From UBA1738 sp045655325 (GTDB taxonomy: Bacteria > Bacillota > Clostridia > UBA1381): 8,947 bases of DNA. Below are positions 1 to 6,694 of this stretch, in pieces. The position numbers were made by a program, and so were the translations under genes. Every line of letters starts with the position of its first letter. The first letter of the stretch is position 1. The notes beneath the pieces are model-generated. The model ran no database searches. It was not told the origin of the DNA and was given only the letters and a program-made list of their open reading frames with translations. The DNA is taken from NCBI GenBank assembly GCA_045655325.1, contig JAZOOY010000024.1, forward strand, positions 1 to 8,947. Reading direction: 5' to 3'.

Positions 1-354
1 ATACTGGTCGCAGTCAGTTTTGATTTCCATAGCCTTTGTCTGAGCATCGTTAACCATCTGGTTTGCCTGCTCAACTGCCTGCTTTGTAATCTCGTGCTCA
101 TCGATCATCTGAACAACCTTTTCTTCAGCGTTCTTAATCATAGTTTCGCTACGAGTCTGAGCTTCAGCAAGGATTCTTTCTCTTTCTTCCTTTACCCACT
201 TTGCTTCCTTAACTTCGTCCGGGAATACAAGACGCATTTCCTGGATCTAGTCAAGAAGATCTTCTTTGCCAACAACGATTTTACCGCTTAGCGGAACTAC
301 TGTCGCCTTGTCAATAGTTTCTTCCATCATGTCGATGATTTCCATAATTTCCAT
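1..354 (-). pseudogene. Coiled-coil protein gene downstream of coaD, interrupted by an in-frame TAG and cut by the window edge
   Basis: Reading leftward from ATG at 354, the frame encodes 35 residues beginning MEIMEIIDMMEETIDKATVV and ending EDLLD, then TAG at 247-249. It then stays open for 82 more codons to the window edge. The second part, starting IQEMRLVFPDEVKEAKWVKE, is highly charged and clearly coiled-coil, and continues the same protein. It resembles an uncharacterised small coiled-coil protein encoded beside coaD in many Clostridia and related bacteria, often loosely named 'ATPase' or compared with ATP synthase subunit B. In that family, as I remember it, the interrupted position is usually hydrophobic (Leu/Ile). 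AGGGAG at 364-369 is a good ribosome binding site, and the gene starts 19 bases after coaD. An ATG at 237 could restart translation, but the purines before it sit too close. This may be a true nonsense mutation, a sequencing error or, least likely, readthrough. Function is unknown. Confidence 0.72.
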
Positions 355-373
355 CTTCAAAAACTCCCTTTTT

Positions 374-844
374 TTATTTATCTTTTATTTTCAAAATAAC
401 ATTTTGCGGAACCAGTCCATCCAGTTCACCGTTATATTTTGCAACTTCTTTAACCATACTTGAGCTGATGTATGAATACTTTGAATCTGTCATCATAAAC
501 ATTGTTTCATATTCCGGATTTAGTGCCTTATTTAAAAGCGCCATCTGGAACTCATATTCAAAGTCTGCAACAGTTCTAAGTCCTTTAACGATAACTGTCG
601 CACTGTTTTGTTTTGCGAAGTCTACCAATAGACCGCTGAAAACATCACAGCTCACATTTGGTATATCTTTTATGTTTTCATCAATCATTTCTTTTCTCTC
701 TGTTGAAGAAAACATCGGCTTTTTGCTTGAATTATCAAGCACGCCTATAATAACCTTGTCATATAGTCTTGACGCACGTTTTACAATGTCTAAATGACCG
801 TTTGTAATAGGGTCAAAACTACCGGGGTATACCGCAATTCTCAA
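374..844 (-). CDS. coaD: Phosphopantetheine adenylyltransferase (CoaD)
   Basis: Cytoplasmic enzyme that joins 4'-phosphopantetheine and ATP to give dephospho-CoA and pyrophosphate, the penultimate step of CoA synthesis. The product is 156 residues, near the family's usual 160. From the TTG start the N-terminus reads RIAVYPGSFDPITNGHLD (residues 2-19), holding the nucleotidyltransferase TxGH motif with His17. Also seen are KGLRTVADFEYE (87-98), where Lys stands in the place of the Arg found in E. coli, and ISSSMVKEVA (126-135), which contributes to ATP binding. A GTG at 853 is in frame but lies inside the ribosome binding site and overlaps the rsmD stop. TTG at 844 aligns with the usual 'MRIAVYPGSFDP' start and is correctly spaced, so it is chosen. 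The gene is translationally linked to rsmD and followed closely by the interrupted coiled-coil gene. Stop is TAA. Confidence 0.96.
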   Translation of the reverse strand: MRIAVYPGSFDPITNGHLDIVKRASRLYDKVIIGVLDNSSKKPMFSSTERKEMIDENIKDIPNVSCDVFSGLLVDFAKQNSATVIVKGLRTVADFEYEFQMALLNKALNPEYETMFMMTDSKYSYISSSMVKEVAKYNGELDGLVPQNVILKIKDK

Positions 845-848
845 ATGA

Positions 849-858
849 ATCACCCCTT
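849..858 (-). promoter_or_regulatory. Ribosome binding site that decides the coaD start
   Basis: The minus strand reads AAGGGGTGAT, one base from the ideal AAGGAGGTGAT complement of the 16S rRNA tail. It overlaps the last codons and TGA stop of rsmD and ends 4 bases before TTG at 844. This placement favours TTG over the GTG at 853, which is part of the site itself. Confidence 0.8.
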
Positions 859-1386
859 CTCATATACTGTAACAAAACTTCTTCCGTATTTTCTTTGTTT
901 TAAAATGTTAAGGCCAGAAAATTCACTATGTTCATCAGAAAAGTCACTTTCCAAAACGATAATACCATCATCCTGCAAAAGATTATTTTCCACAATACCC
1001 TCTATAATAGGAGCAATAAATCCCTTGTTATACGGTGGGTCAAGGAAAATTACTGAAAACTTATCCTTTGTAGTTTTAATGAATCCTGAAGCATCGCAGT
1101 TTAAAACTTTTACATCAGAAAATCCCAAAGCGTCATTATTTTTGTTTATAACCGCTATGGAATTTTTATCAATGTCAACTATCGTACCGCCTTTTGCACC
1201 ACGGCTCATTGCTTCAAAGGTTAAAGCACCGCTTCCTCCAAACAGGTCAAGCACTATTGAATCAGGAATAAATTCCTGAATAAGATTGAACATTGACTCT
1301 TTAACTCTGTCTGTAGTTGGTCGGATATCCTGACCGCTAAAATCAAAAAGCTTATATCCCCTTTTGCTTCCGGCAATAATTCTCAT
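850..1386 (-). CDS. rsmD: 16S rRNA (guanine966-N2)-methyltransferase RsmD
   Basis: Methylates N2 of G966 in 16S rRNA of the small subunit, using S-adenosylmethionine. The product is 178 residues, a normal length. It opens MRIIAGSKRGYKL, followed by IRPTTDRVKESMFN (residues 21-34), the family's N-terminal signature. LDLFGGSGAL (46-55) is the SAM-binding motif I, VDID (70-73) its acidic loop, and LDPPY (115-119) the catalytic motif of N2-guanine methyltransferases. An upstream ATG at 1452 would add 22 residues that do not look like the family and would overlap the promoter. ATG at 1386 has GGAGG five bases upstream (1392-1396) and is chosen. The stop TGA lies within the coaD ribosome binding site, so the two are coupled. 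It has its own promoter and is also likely reached by readthrough from recG. Confidence 0.95.
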   Translation of the reverse strand: MRIIAGSKRGYKLFDFSGQDIRPTTDRVKESMFNLIQEFIPDSIVLDLFGGSGALTFEAMSRGAKGGTIVDIDKNSIAVINKNNDALGFSDVKVLNCDASGFIKTTKDKFSVIFLDPPYNKGFIAPIIEGIVENNLLQDDGIIVLESDFSDEHSEFSGLNILKQRKYGRSFVTVYEKG

Positions 1387-1410
1387 ACTATCCTCCATGC
1401 TACTCTTTAT

Positions 1411-1439
1411 ATTGTAACTTATAAAGTCAAAAAGGTCAA
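1411..1439 (-). promoter_or_regulatory. Sigma-A promoter for rsmD-coaD
   Basis: On the minus strand, TTGACC (1434-1439) and TACAAT (1411-1416) are separated by exactly 17 bases; each matches the consensus at 5 of 6 positions. Transcription would begin near 1404, giving a leader of about 18 bases that contains the GGAGG of rsmD. Two more TTGAC copies flank it: TTGACA at 1447-1452 and TTGACT at 1425-1430. The 109-base gap between recG and rsmD otherwise holds only AT-rich sequence with no convincing terminator. Confidence 0.78.
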
Positions 1440-1495
1440 CATTTTTTGTCAAAATTTTTTAACTTTTACTATTTTTATATAAAATACTCAAAAAA

Positions 1496-3520
1496 TCAAT
1501 TTAAAACTATTTCATCAGGCAACATTTTATCTACCCTTTTTGAAAGTTCAAGTGTTTCTTCATCAGTTAAATTGCAATTACCATCTAAAATGTCTTTTGC
1601 CGCCTTTTGTGCCATATCCAAAATCCTGCTATCTGTAAAAAGATTTGCTACTTTTAAATCAGGTAGTCCATGCTGGCGTGTTCCAAAGAAATCGCCAGGG
1701 CCACGAAGTTTTAAATCCTGCTCGGATATGTAAAAGCCGTCATTTGATTCACATAGCGTTTCCATTCTCTTTTTGGTAACATCGCTTGAGCTTTTTGGGA
1801 ACATTATACAGAATGCTTCTTCCTGACCTCTTCCCACACGGCCTCTTAACTGATGAAGCGTAGAAAGTCCAAATCGCTCCGCATTTTCTATCACCATAAT
1901 GTTACTGTTAGGAACGTTTACGCCCACTTCGATTACAGTTGTTGAAACCAGAATCTGTATCTTGTTTTCTACAAAATCCTGCATTACCTGTTCTTTTTCT
2001 TGTGGCTTCATTCTGCCGTGAATAAGACCAACTGACAGGTGCGGGAAAATCATCTTTAAGCGTTTATAAATATCTTCCGCGTTTGCAAGGTCAGACTTTT
2101 CGCTCTCTTCTATTAAAGGACATACCACATAAGCCTGTGATCCGTTTTTGATGTGCTTATCCAAAAATGCATAGATACGCTTTCGCATATCTTCGCCGAC
2201 AGCATAGGTCTTAACAGGCTTTCTTCCCGGAGGAAGTTCGTCAATTATTGAAACGTCCAAATCCCCGTATAAAATGAGCGATAGCGTTCTTGGGATTGGC
2301 GTTGCGGTCATAATTAAAGTGTTCGGATTTTCACCCTTTGCGGTAAGTCTTGCACGTTGTGAAACTCCAAATCTGTGTTGTTCATCGGCAACCACAAACC
2401 CTAAATTTTTATATTCGACGGACTTTTGGATAATGGCGTTAGTTCCAATAATAACGTCATATTTTCCGTCTTTTATCTCTTCATAAACCGCCTTTTTGTT
2501 TTTAGTACTGCTCGTTAAGAGCACGCATTTTATATCAGTATTTTTAAACAGGTCAGTAAAGGTGTTATAGTGCTGGGTTGCCAAAATTTCAGTTGGTGCC
2601 ATTATGGCGGATTGGTATCCGTTTTTGCTAGCCACATACATTCCTGCTGCTGCAACAACGGTTTTACCTGAGCCAACATCACCCTGAACAAGTCTGTTCA
2701 TCGGTGTTTTTGAGCTGAAATTTTCGCATATTTCATCAATTACACGAAGTTGCGCACCTGTTAATTTATACGGAAGAGAATTTATAAACTCGTTTACGCA
2801 TTCCGTGTCAGAAAATGGTGTTCTTTCCTTTGAAATATTCTCTTTTCGTCTTCCCGATAGTGCCAGTTGCAAGAACAAAAGTTCTTCAAAAACGAACCTT
2901 TTTCGTGCAATAGAATAACTTTCAAAATCCGCAGGAAAATGAATGTTTTTCATCGCAAAATTTATATCGCAGATGTCATATTTTTCGCAAATAGTCTCTG
3001 GGATATATTCAGAAAAGCTTCCGCAGGTTTTCATTGCCTCTTCAACAAGACCTGCAATAACCTTTTGAGTAATATTGCCAAAAAGCGGATATACAGGCAC
3101 AATTTTGCCGATAAATCTTTGGTTTTCTGCCTTTTCGTAAATTGGGTTCAAAAGTTCTTTTTTGCCACGTGAAATTCCAACTTTTCCATAAAAAAGTACT
3201 TCTTCACCGGACCTAAACGCATTTTTCACAAATCTGTTGTTATACCAGACAACATTCATTGCACCTGAATCGTCAAAAACTACCATTGAGTAGATGTTGA
3301 AATTTCTCTTTATTCTTGTTTCACGAACAGGAGAATAAACTTTTGCTTTTATGCACACAAATTCACCGACGGGACAATCATCGATGTCAAAGAACTTCGT
3401 TCTGTCTTCATGTCCCCTCGGCAAGTAATACAAAAGGTCCTCTGCGGTTTTAATTCCTTTTTTCGCAAAGGACCTTGCTCTCTCTGGCCCAACTCCGTAT
3501 AGTGATTCTATACCAATCAT
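1496..3520 (-). CDS. recG: ATP-dependent DNA helicase RecG
   Basis: Superfamily 2 helicase that remodels stalled replication forks and Holliday junctions. The 674 residues match the usual length. The N-terminal part has the GVGPERA helix-hairpin region and DLLYYLPRGHEDR (residues 28-40), leading into the OB-fold wedge domain (about 55-135) that contacts the branched DNA. The helicase core shows Walker A GDVGSGKT (280-287), the DEQH box (379-382) with following RFG, TATPIPRT (405-412), TTVIEVGVNVP (527-537) and QLRGRVGRG (557-565). LKLRGPGDFFGTRQHG (603-618) is the RecG C-terminal signature. ATG at 3520 lies only 6 bases after the fakA stop, which is in the same frame, so no earlier start is possible. 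No Shine-Dalgarno sequence is visible in front of it, suggesting that translation depends on ribosomes leaving fakA. Stop is TGA. Confidence 0.97.
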   Translation of the reverse strand: MIGIESLYGVGPERARSFAKKGIKTAEDLLYYLPRGHEDRTKFFDIDDCPVGEFVCIKAKVYSPVRETRIKRNFNIYSMVVFDDSGAMNVVWYNNRFVKNAFRSGEEVLFYGKVGISRGKKELLNPIYEKAENQRFIGKIVPVYPLFGNITQKVIAGLVEEAMKTCGSFSEYIPETICEKYDICDINFAMKNIHFPADFESYSIARKRFVFEELLFLQLALSGRRKENISKERTPFSDTECVNEFINSLPYKLTGAQLRVIDEICENFSSKTPMNRLVQGDVGSGKTVVAAAGMYVASKNGYQSAIMAPTEILATQHYNTFTDLFKNTDIKCVLLTSSTKNKKAVYEEIKDGKYDVIIGTNAIIQKSVEYKNLGFVVADEQHRFGVSQRARLTAKGENPNTLIMTATPIPRTLSLILYGDLDVSIIDELPPGRKPVKTYAVGEDMRKRIYAFLDKHIKNGSQAYVVCPLIEESEKSDLANAEDIYKRLKMIFPHLSVGLIHGRMKPQEKEQVMQDFVENKIQILVSTTVIEVGVNVPNSNIMVIENAERFGLSTLHQLRGRVGRGQEEAFCIMFPKSSSDVTKKRMETLCESNDGFYISEQDLKLRGPGDFFGTRQHGLPDLKVANLFTDSRILDMAQKAAKDILDGNCNLTDEETLELSKRVDKMLPDEIVLN

Positions 3521-3526
3521 TCTATT

Positions 3527-5140
3527 TTATTCAACCGAAACAATATAGTAATAAAGCGGTTGACCTCCGTACTTTACTGATACCTCAACTTCGTCAAGCT
3601 TATCTTCCAGAATTTCGGCAGCCTTTTCAGCTATTTCTTCTGTTACGTCTTCACCGTAGTATAGAGTAACAAATTCTGTGTCATCGTCTGCTATTTGTTC
3701 CACAATTTCATAAAGCACTTCTTCAGGCTCTTTTCCAACGGATGCAATTTTGCTTCCGACTAAGCCTAAAATATCGTCTTTTTGAATCTTTTTATCGTCA
3801 ATTTCAGTATCACGAACAGCGTATGTCACCTGGCCTGTTGTCACCTTAGAAACGGCCTTGTTCATCTTCTTTTCGTTATCTTCAGGTGACTTTTCACCGT
3901 CAAATACAAGCATTGCAGAAACGCATTCCGGAATACTTCTTGTTGGAATTACGATAATTTTCTTATCTGAAATTTCCTGTGCCTGATTTGCCGCCAAAAT
4001 AATGTTTTTGTTGTTCGGGAATACAAAAATTGTTTCCGCATTAATTTTGCTGCATGCATCCAAGAAGTCGTCAGTACTTGGGTTCATTGTCTGACCACCT
4101 TCAATTACGTGGTCAATGCCCAAATCCTTGAAAATTCCTGAAATACCACTACCTGCACAAACAGAAACAAATCCGTAAGGCTTTGGTGGTTCGTCGTCTT
4201 TCGCTTCGTCTGTACTTTCTATAATTGACTGATGCTGATGCTTCATATTATCAATCTTAATATTTATCATAGCACCCATTTTAACTGCATTTTCAAGAAC
4301 GATTCCCGGATTATTGGTGTGGATATGCACCTTAACGATTTCGTCATCGTCAATTACAAGCATACAGTCACCAATGTTTTCAATGGCTTTCTTAAAGGAA
4401 AGTACATTAACTTTCGGGTTCTTCTTCTCTACTATAAATTCAGTGCAGTACATAAACTTAATGTTTTCAACTTCAACATTCTGCTGTGCACCGCCTGTTT
4501 GTTCCTGTTTTACTTCTTCAGTTTCATTTTTCTCAACAATAGTTCCGTTTTCAAGGTAATAAAGCGCACCTTCCAAAACGAAAAGCCAACCCTGACCACC
4601 TGCGTCAACTACGCCTGCTTTTTTAAGGGCAGGAAGCATCTCAGGAGTCTTTGCAAGGGCTTTAGCACCTCTTTTTACAGCTGCTGCAAATATAGCGGTT
4701 AAATCGCCTTCTGCTTTGTCAGCAGCGGTTGCTGCTTCACGTGCTACTGTCAAAATTGTACCCTCTGTTGGGTTCATAACCGCATTATACGCAGTTTCAG
4801 AGCCTTGTACTAAGGCTTTTGCAATATCCCCTGCCTCGCATTCAGCTTTTCCTTTAAGGCTTTTTGAAATGCCACGGAAAAACTGTGACAAAATAACACC
4901 TGAGTTACCTCTTGCACCACGAAGTGTTGCAAATGACATAATGTCAGCAACCTTGGTTACAGAATCTGTCTGTACTTCTGAAAGTGCCTTTGCCATAGCG
5001 TTAGCTGTCATAGACATATTTGTTCCGGTATCGCCGTCAGGTACCGGAAAAACATTAAGTTCATCAACTAAAACTCTGTTATTATATAAATTATTTGCAC
5101 CAGAAATAAACATCTGGGCAAGCAATTTTCCATTAACCAT
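3527..5140 (-). CDS. fakA: Fatty acid kinase catalytic subunit FakA (DAK2 domain, YloV family)
   Basis: Phosphorylates fatty acids presented by a FakB carrier to give acyl-phosphate for phospholipid synthesis. The N-terminal DhaL/DAK2 ATP-binding domain (about residues 1-200) carries FPVPDGDTGTNMSMT (31-45), whose two aspartates bind magnesium, and LRGARGNSGVILSQF (73-87). After an acidic, glutamine-rich linker (about 203-225), the middle domain shows YCTEF (231-235) and HIHT (272-275). Its Cys and two His match the positions I recall as zinc ligands in staphylococcal FakA. The C-terminal domain (about 320-537) resembles the FakB-interacting DegV-like part and ends GGQPLYYYIVSVE. Length 537 is typical (B. 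subtilis YloV is about 550). AAGGAG lies 7 bases before ATG 5140, inside the end of asp23. No fakB is in the window. Stop is TAA. Confidence 0.93.
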   Translation of the reverse strand: MVNGKLLAQMFISGANNLYNNRVLVDELNVFPVPDGDTGTNMSMTANAMAKALSEVQTDSVTKVADIMSFATLRGARGNSGVILSQFFRGISKSLKGKAECEAGDIAKALVQGSETAYNAVMNPTEGTILTVAREAATAADKAEGDLTAIFAAAVKRGAKALAKTPEMLPALKKAGVVDAGGQGWLFVLEGALYYLENGTIVEKNETEEVKQEQTGGAQQNVEVENIKFMYCTEFIVEKKNPKVNVLSFKKAIENIGDCMLVIDDDEIVKVHIHTNNPGIVLENAVKMGAMINIKIDNMKHQHQSIIESTDEAKDDEPPKPYGFVSVCAGSGISGIFKDLGIDHVIEGGQTMNPSTDDFLDACSKINAETIFVFPNNKNIILAANQAQEISDKKIIVIPTRSIPECVSAMLVFDGEKSPEDNEKKMNKAVSKVTTGQVTYAVRDTEIDDKKIQKDDILGLVGSKIASVGKEPEEVLYEIVEQIADDDTEFVTLYYGEDVTEEIAEKAAEILEDKLDEVEVSVKYGGQPLYYYIVSVE

Positions 5141-5144
5141 CTTG

Positions 5145-5501
5145 TTACTCCTTAACTCTGACTGATTCTACCAAAACATTTACCTTGGTTACCTTTAGTC
5201 CTGTGTTATGCTCAAGTTTGTATTTTACGTTATGAACGATACTGTCGCAAATTGCGTTTATATTTACACCGTATTCCACAATGATATGAAGATCGATTAC
5301 AATTCCGTTTTCTTCCACATCAACCTTAATACCACGTGACATATTTTCCATTTTAAGAAGTTTAATAACTCCGTCTTTTGTACTTTTAGAAGCCATACCA
5401 ACAACACCGTAGCAGTTAGTAGCTACAGCTCCGGCTATTTGTGCAATAACGTTATTGTTAACAGAAATTTCACCTAGCTCGCTGTTAATCAAAATTGCCA
5501 T
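5145..5501 (-). CDS. yloU: Asp23/YloU family envelope-stress protein
   Basis: A 118-residue Asp23 (DUF322) family protein, first gene of the leftward operon. It opens with a short segment ending GEISVNNNVIAQIAG (residues 10-24), then TNCYGVVGMAS (28-38), and continues with alternating beta strands such as GIVIDLHIIVEYG (66-78) and LKVTKVNVLVESV (102-114), the expected family pattern. It has no signal peptide or membrane segment. In Staphylococcus the founding member sits at the membrane and affects cell-wall stress; yloU-yloV adjacency is widespread in Firmicutes, but a direct link to FakA is not proven. AAAGGA about 9 bases before ATG 5501 supports the start. The stop TAA is 4 bases from fakA and carries its ribosome binding site. 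The symbol is by analogy with B. subtilis. Confidence 0.9.
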   Translation of the reverse strand: MAILINSELGEISVNNNVIAQIAGAVATNCYGVVGMASKSTKDGVIKLLKMENMSRGIKVDVEENGIVIDLHIIVEYGVNINAICDSIVHNVKYKLEHNTGLKVTKVNVLVESVRVKE

Positions 5502-5533
5502 ATTATCAATCCTTTCTATGACTTATTACTTCT

Positions 5534-5562
5534 ATTCTAACATATTATTGCCCTAAAGTCTA
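5534..5562 (-). promoter_or_regulatory. Sigma-A promoter of the asp23-fakA-recG operon
   Basis: On the minus strand, TAGACT (5557-5562, 4 of 6 to consensus) and TAGAAT (5534-5539, 5 of 6) are 17 bases apart. A TG one base before the -10 makes it an extended -10 promoter. Initiation would fall near 5527, leaving a leader of about 26 bases before ATG 5501. Confidence 0.75.
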
Positions 5563-5563
5563 T

Positions 5564-5585
5564 AAATAATATGAAAATAATATTA
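5564..5585. repeat. Two tandem 11-base units between divergent promoters
   Basis: AAATAATATGA (5564-5574) is followed directly by AAATAATATTA (5575-5585); 10 of 11 positions agree. The period is about one DNA helical turn. It lies just upstream of the leftward -35 box and 18 bases from the rightward one. It may be a regulator site or simply AT-rich sequence. Confidence 0.45.
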
Positions 5586-5593
5586 CAAATCTA

Positions 5594-5612
5594 TATTTTT
5601 TATTGAAAAATA
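5594..5612. repeat. AT-rich inverted repeat overlapping the recombinase -35 box
   Basis: TATTTTT (5594-5600) and AAAAATA (5606-5612) are perfect inverted copies around the 5-base centre TATTG. The right arm overlaps the -35 element of the recombinase promoter. It could be an operator or a recombinase binding site. With only A and T in the arms, chance occurrence is quite possible. Confidence 0.4.
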
Positions 5613-5631
5613 CCAAAAAAACTTTTATACT
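5603..5631 (+). promoter_or_regulatory. Sigma-A promoter of the tyrosine recombinase gene
   Basis: TTGAAA (5603-5608) and TATACT (5626-5631) are separated by 17 bases, each matching consensus at 5 of 6 positions. Initiation near 5638 gives a leader of about 19 bases containing the strong ribosome binding site. It is divergent from the asp23 promoter, with the -35 boxes about 40 bases apart. Confidence 0.78.
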
Positions 5632-5641
5632 AATAAGTAGT

Positions 5642-5652
5642 AAAGGGGTGAT
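5642..5652 (+). promoter_or_regulatory. Ribosome binding site that decides the recombinase start
   Basis: AAAGGGGTGAT is nearly a full complement of the 16S rRNA tail and ends 4 bases before GTG at 5657. It selects GTG over the in-frame TTG at 5603, which is itself the promoter -35 box and would lie upstream of the transcript. Confidence 0.85.
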
Positions 5653-5656
5653 TTTT

Positions 5657-6691
5657 GTGGCGAAACAGCATTATTTAAGAAATTACTTAAGCGAACTTCC
5701 TGATTTCGTTTTTTCTTATATCGAAGAATACTATAGCGGTGAAAGTATTAACACTCAGCTTGGTTATAGCCTTGACGTCCGTGTTTTTCTTAATTATCTC
5801 CGCATTTTTAAGCACCCTGAAATTACGAAAAACGAAGATTTTACTCTAAGGCACATAGATAATGTTACCCCAAGCGACTTAATACGTTTCAAGGCATATC
5901 TACGTGAGTATGAGACGGAATATGTGTCAAAATCAGGGCGTGTTGTTAAACGAATCTGCAAAAATTCGCCTTATGGCATTAATCGTAAACTTTCTGCCGT
6001 TCGTGGTATGTTTATTTACCTTTATAAAACTGAACAGATTAAGCAGAATGTAACCGACAAAGTGGATTTTGTTAAGCTACACCAAAAAATCAAGAAGCCT
6101 CTTACAACGCAGGAAACTGTACGACTTTTGGATGTGATTTTCCACGGCGAAAAGTATTTTGAAGGCAGAAGTCTTACTGAATATAACAACAAAAAACTTC
6201 GTGATATTGCTATATTTGTTACATATTTAGGTACAGGTGTCCGTGTAAGCGAGCTTGTGAACTTGCAGATTAAGGATATTGATTTTAACACTCAATCCTT
6301 TATCGTTACCCGAAAAGGTGGTGACCAACAAGAGATTTTTATGCCTGTTCAGGTAAATAATGCTCTTTGGGAATACCTTGACCCTGATAGCGAAGATGCA
6401 AGGGATTCAGGCTATGCATTTTTAGGTAGAGGCGGAAAACCGCTGACCGTTGCGGCAGTTGAAAAGACCCTTAAAAACTACTGCTATGCCGTGGGTATCA
6501 CCCACCCTGATAAAACCCGTCCACACGCACTTCGTCGTACTTTCGCTTGTAGGCTTTTAGAAGACGGCGTTGATATTAAAATGGTGGCAGAACTTTTGGG
6601 GCACAAGAATATCGAAGTCACCCACCGCTACTATGCGCAATATAGTAGCCAGAAACGTAAAGAAGTTATGCAAAATTTGGATGTGTATTGA
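5657..6691 (+). CDS. Tyrosine recombinase, XerS-like
   Basis: A 344-residue tyrosine recombinase that would cut and rejoin DNA at a short two-armed site. The N-terminal SAM-like DNA-binding domain (about residues 12-125) includes INTQLGYSLDVRVFLNYL (31-48). The catalytic domain has all expected residues: Arg196 in GTGVRVSEL, Lys220 in TRKGGD, His290 and Arg293 in HALRR, His316 in LLGHKNIEVT and the nucleophile Tyr325 in HRYYAQY. Length, the N-terminal layout and the catalytic-region wording recall streptococcal XerS (about 356 residues), which resolves chromosome dimers alone, more than the roughly 300-residue XerC/XerD. This comparison is from memory. No excisionase, repressor, relaxase or attachment-site duplication is seen nearby, so it does not look like the integrase of an intact element. 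A stand-alone Xer role or a lone relic integrase both remain possible. Own promoter; stop TGA leads straight into a terminator. Confidence 0.9.
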   Translation: MAKQHYLRNYLSELPDFVFSYIEEYYSGESINTQLGYSLDVRVFLNYLRIFKHPEITKNEDFTLRHIDNVTPSDLIRFKAYLREYETEYVSKSGRVVKRICKNSPYGINRKLSAVRGMFIYLYKTEQIKQNVTDKVDFVKLHQKIKKPLTTQETVRLLDVIFHGEKYFEGRSLTEYNNKKLRDIAIFVTYLGTGVRVSELVNLQIKDIDFNTQSFIVTRKGGDQQEIFMPVQVNNALWEYLDPDSEDARDSGYAFLGRGGKPLTVAAVEKTLKNYCYAVGITHPDKTRPHALRRTFACRLLEDGVDIKMVAELLGHKNIEVTHRYYAQYSSQKRKEVMQNLDVY

Positions 6692-6694
6692 TAA

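Noticed and set aside
794..1279. Plus-strand open frame of 161 codons opposite rsmD
   Set aside because: It lies antisense to a well-supported gene and its translation looks like non-coding-frame sequence.
1387..1452. Upstream ATG for rsmD adding 22 residues
   Set aside because: The extra segment is unlike the family and lies over the promoter; ATG at 1386 has a GGAGG site and the conserved N-terminus.
1468..1488. Imperfect A/T hairpin just downstream of recG as a terminator
   Set aside because: The arms ACTATTTT and AAAATACT have a mismatch, almost no GC pairs, and no U-run follows on the minus strand, so it is too weak to call.
5603..5656. Upstream TTG start adding 18 residues to the recombinase
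   Set aside because: The TTG is the -35 box of the gene's promoter and has no ribosome binding site; GTG at 5657 has a near-perfect one.
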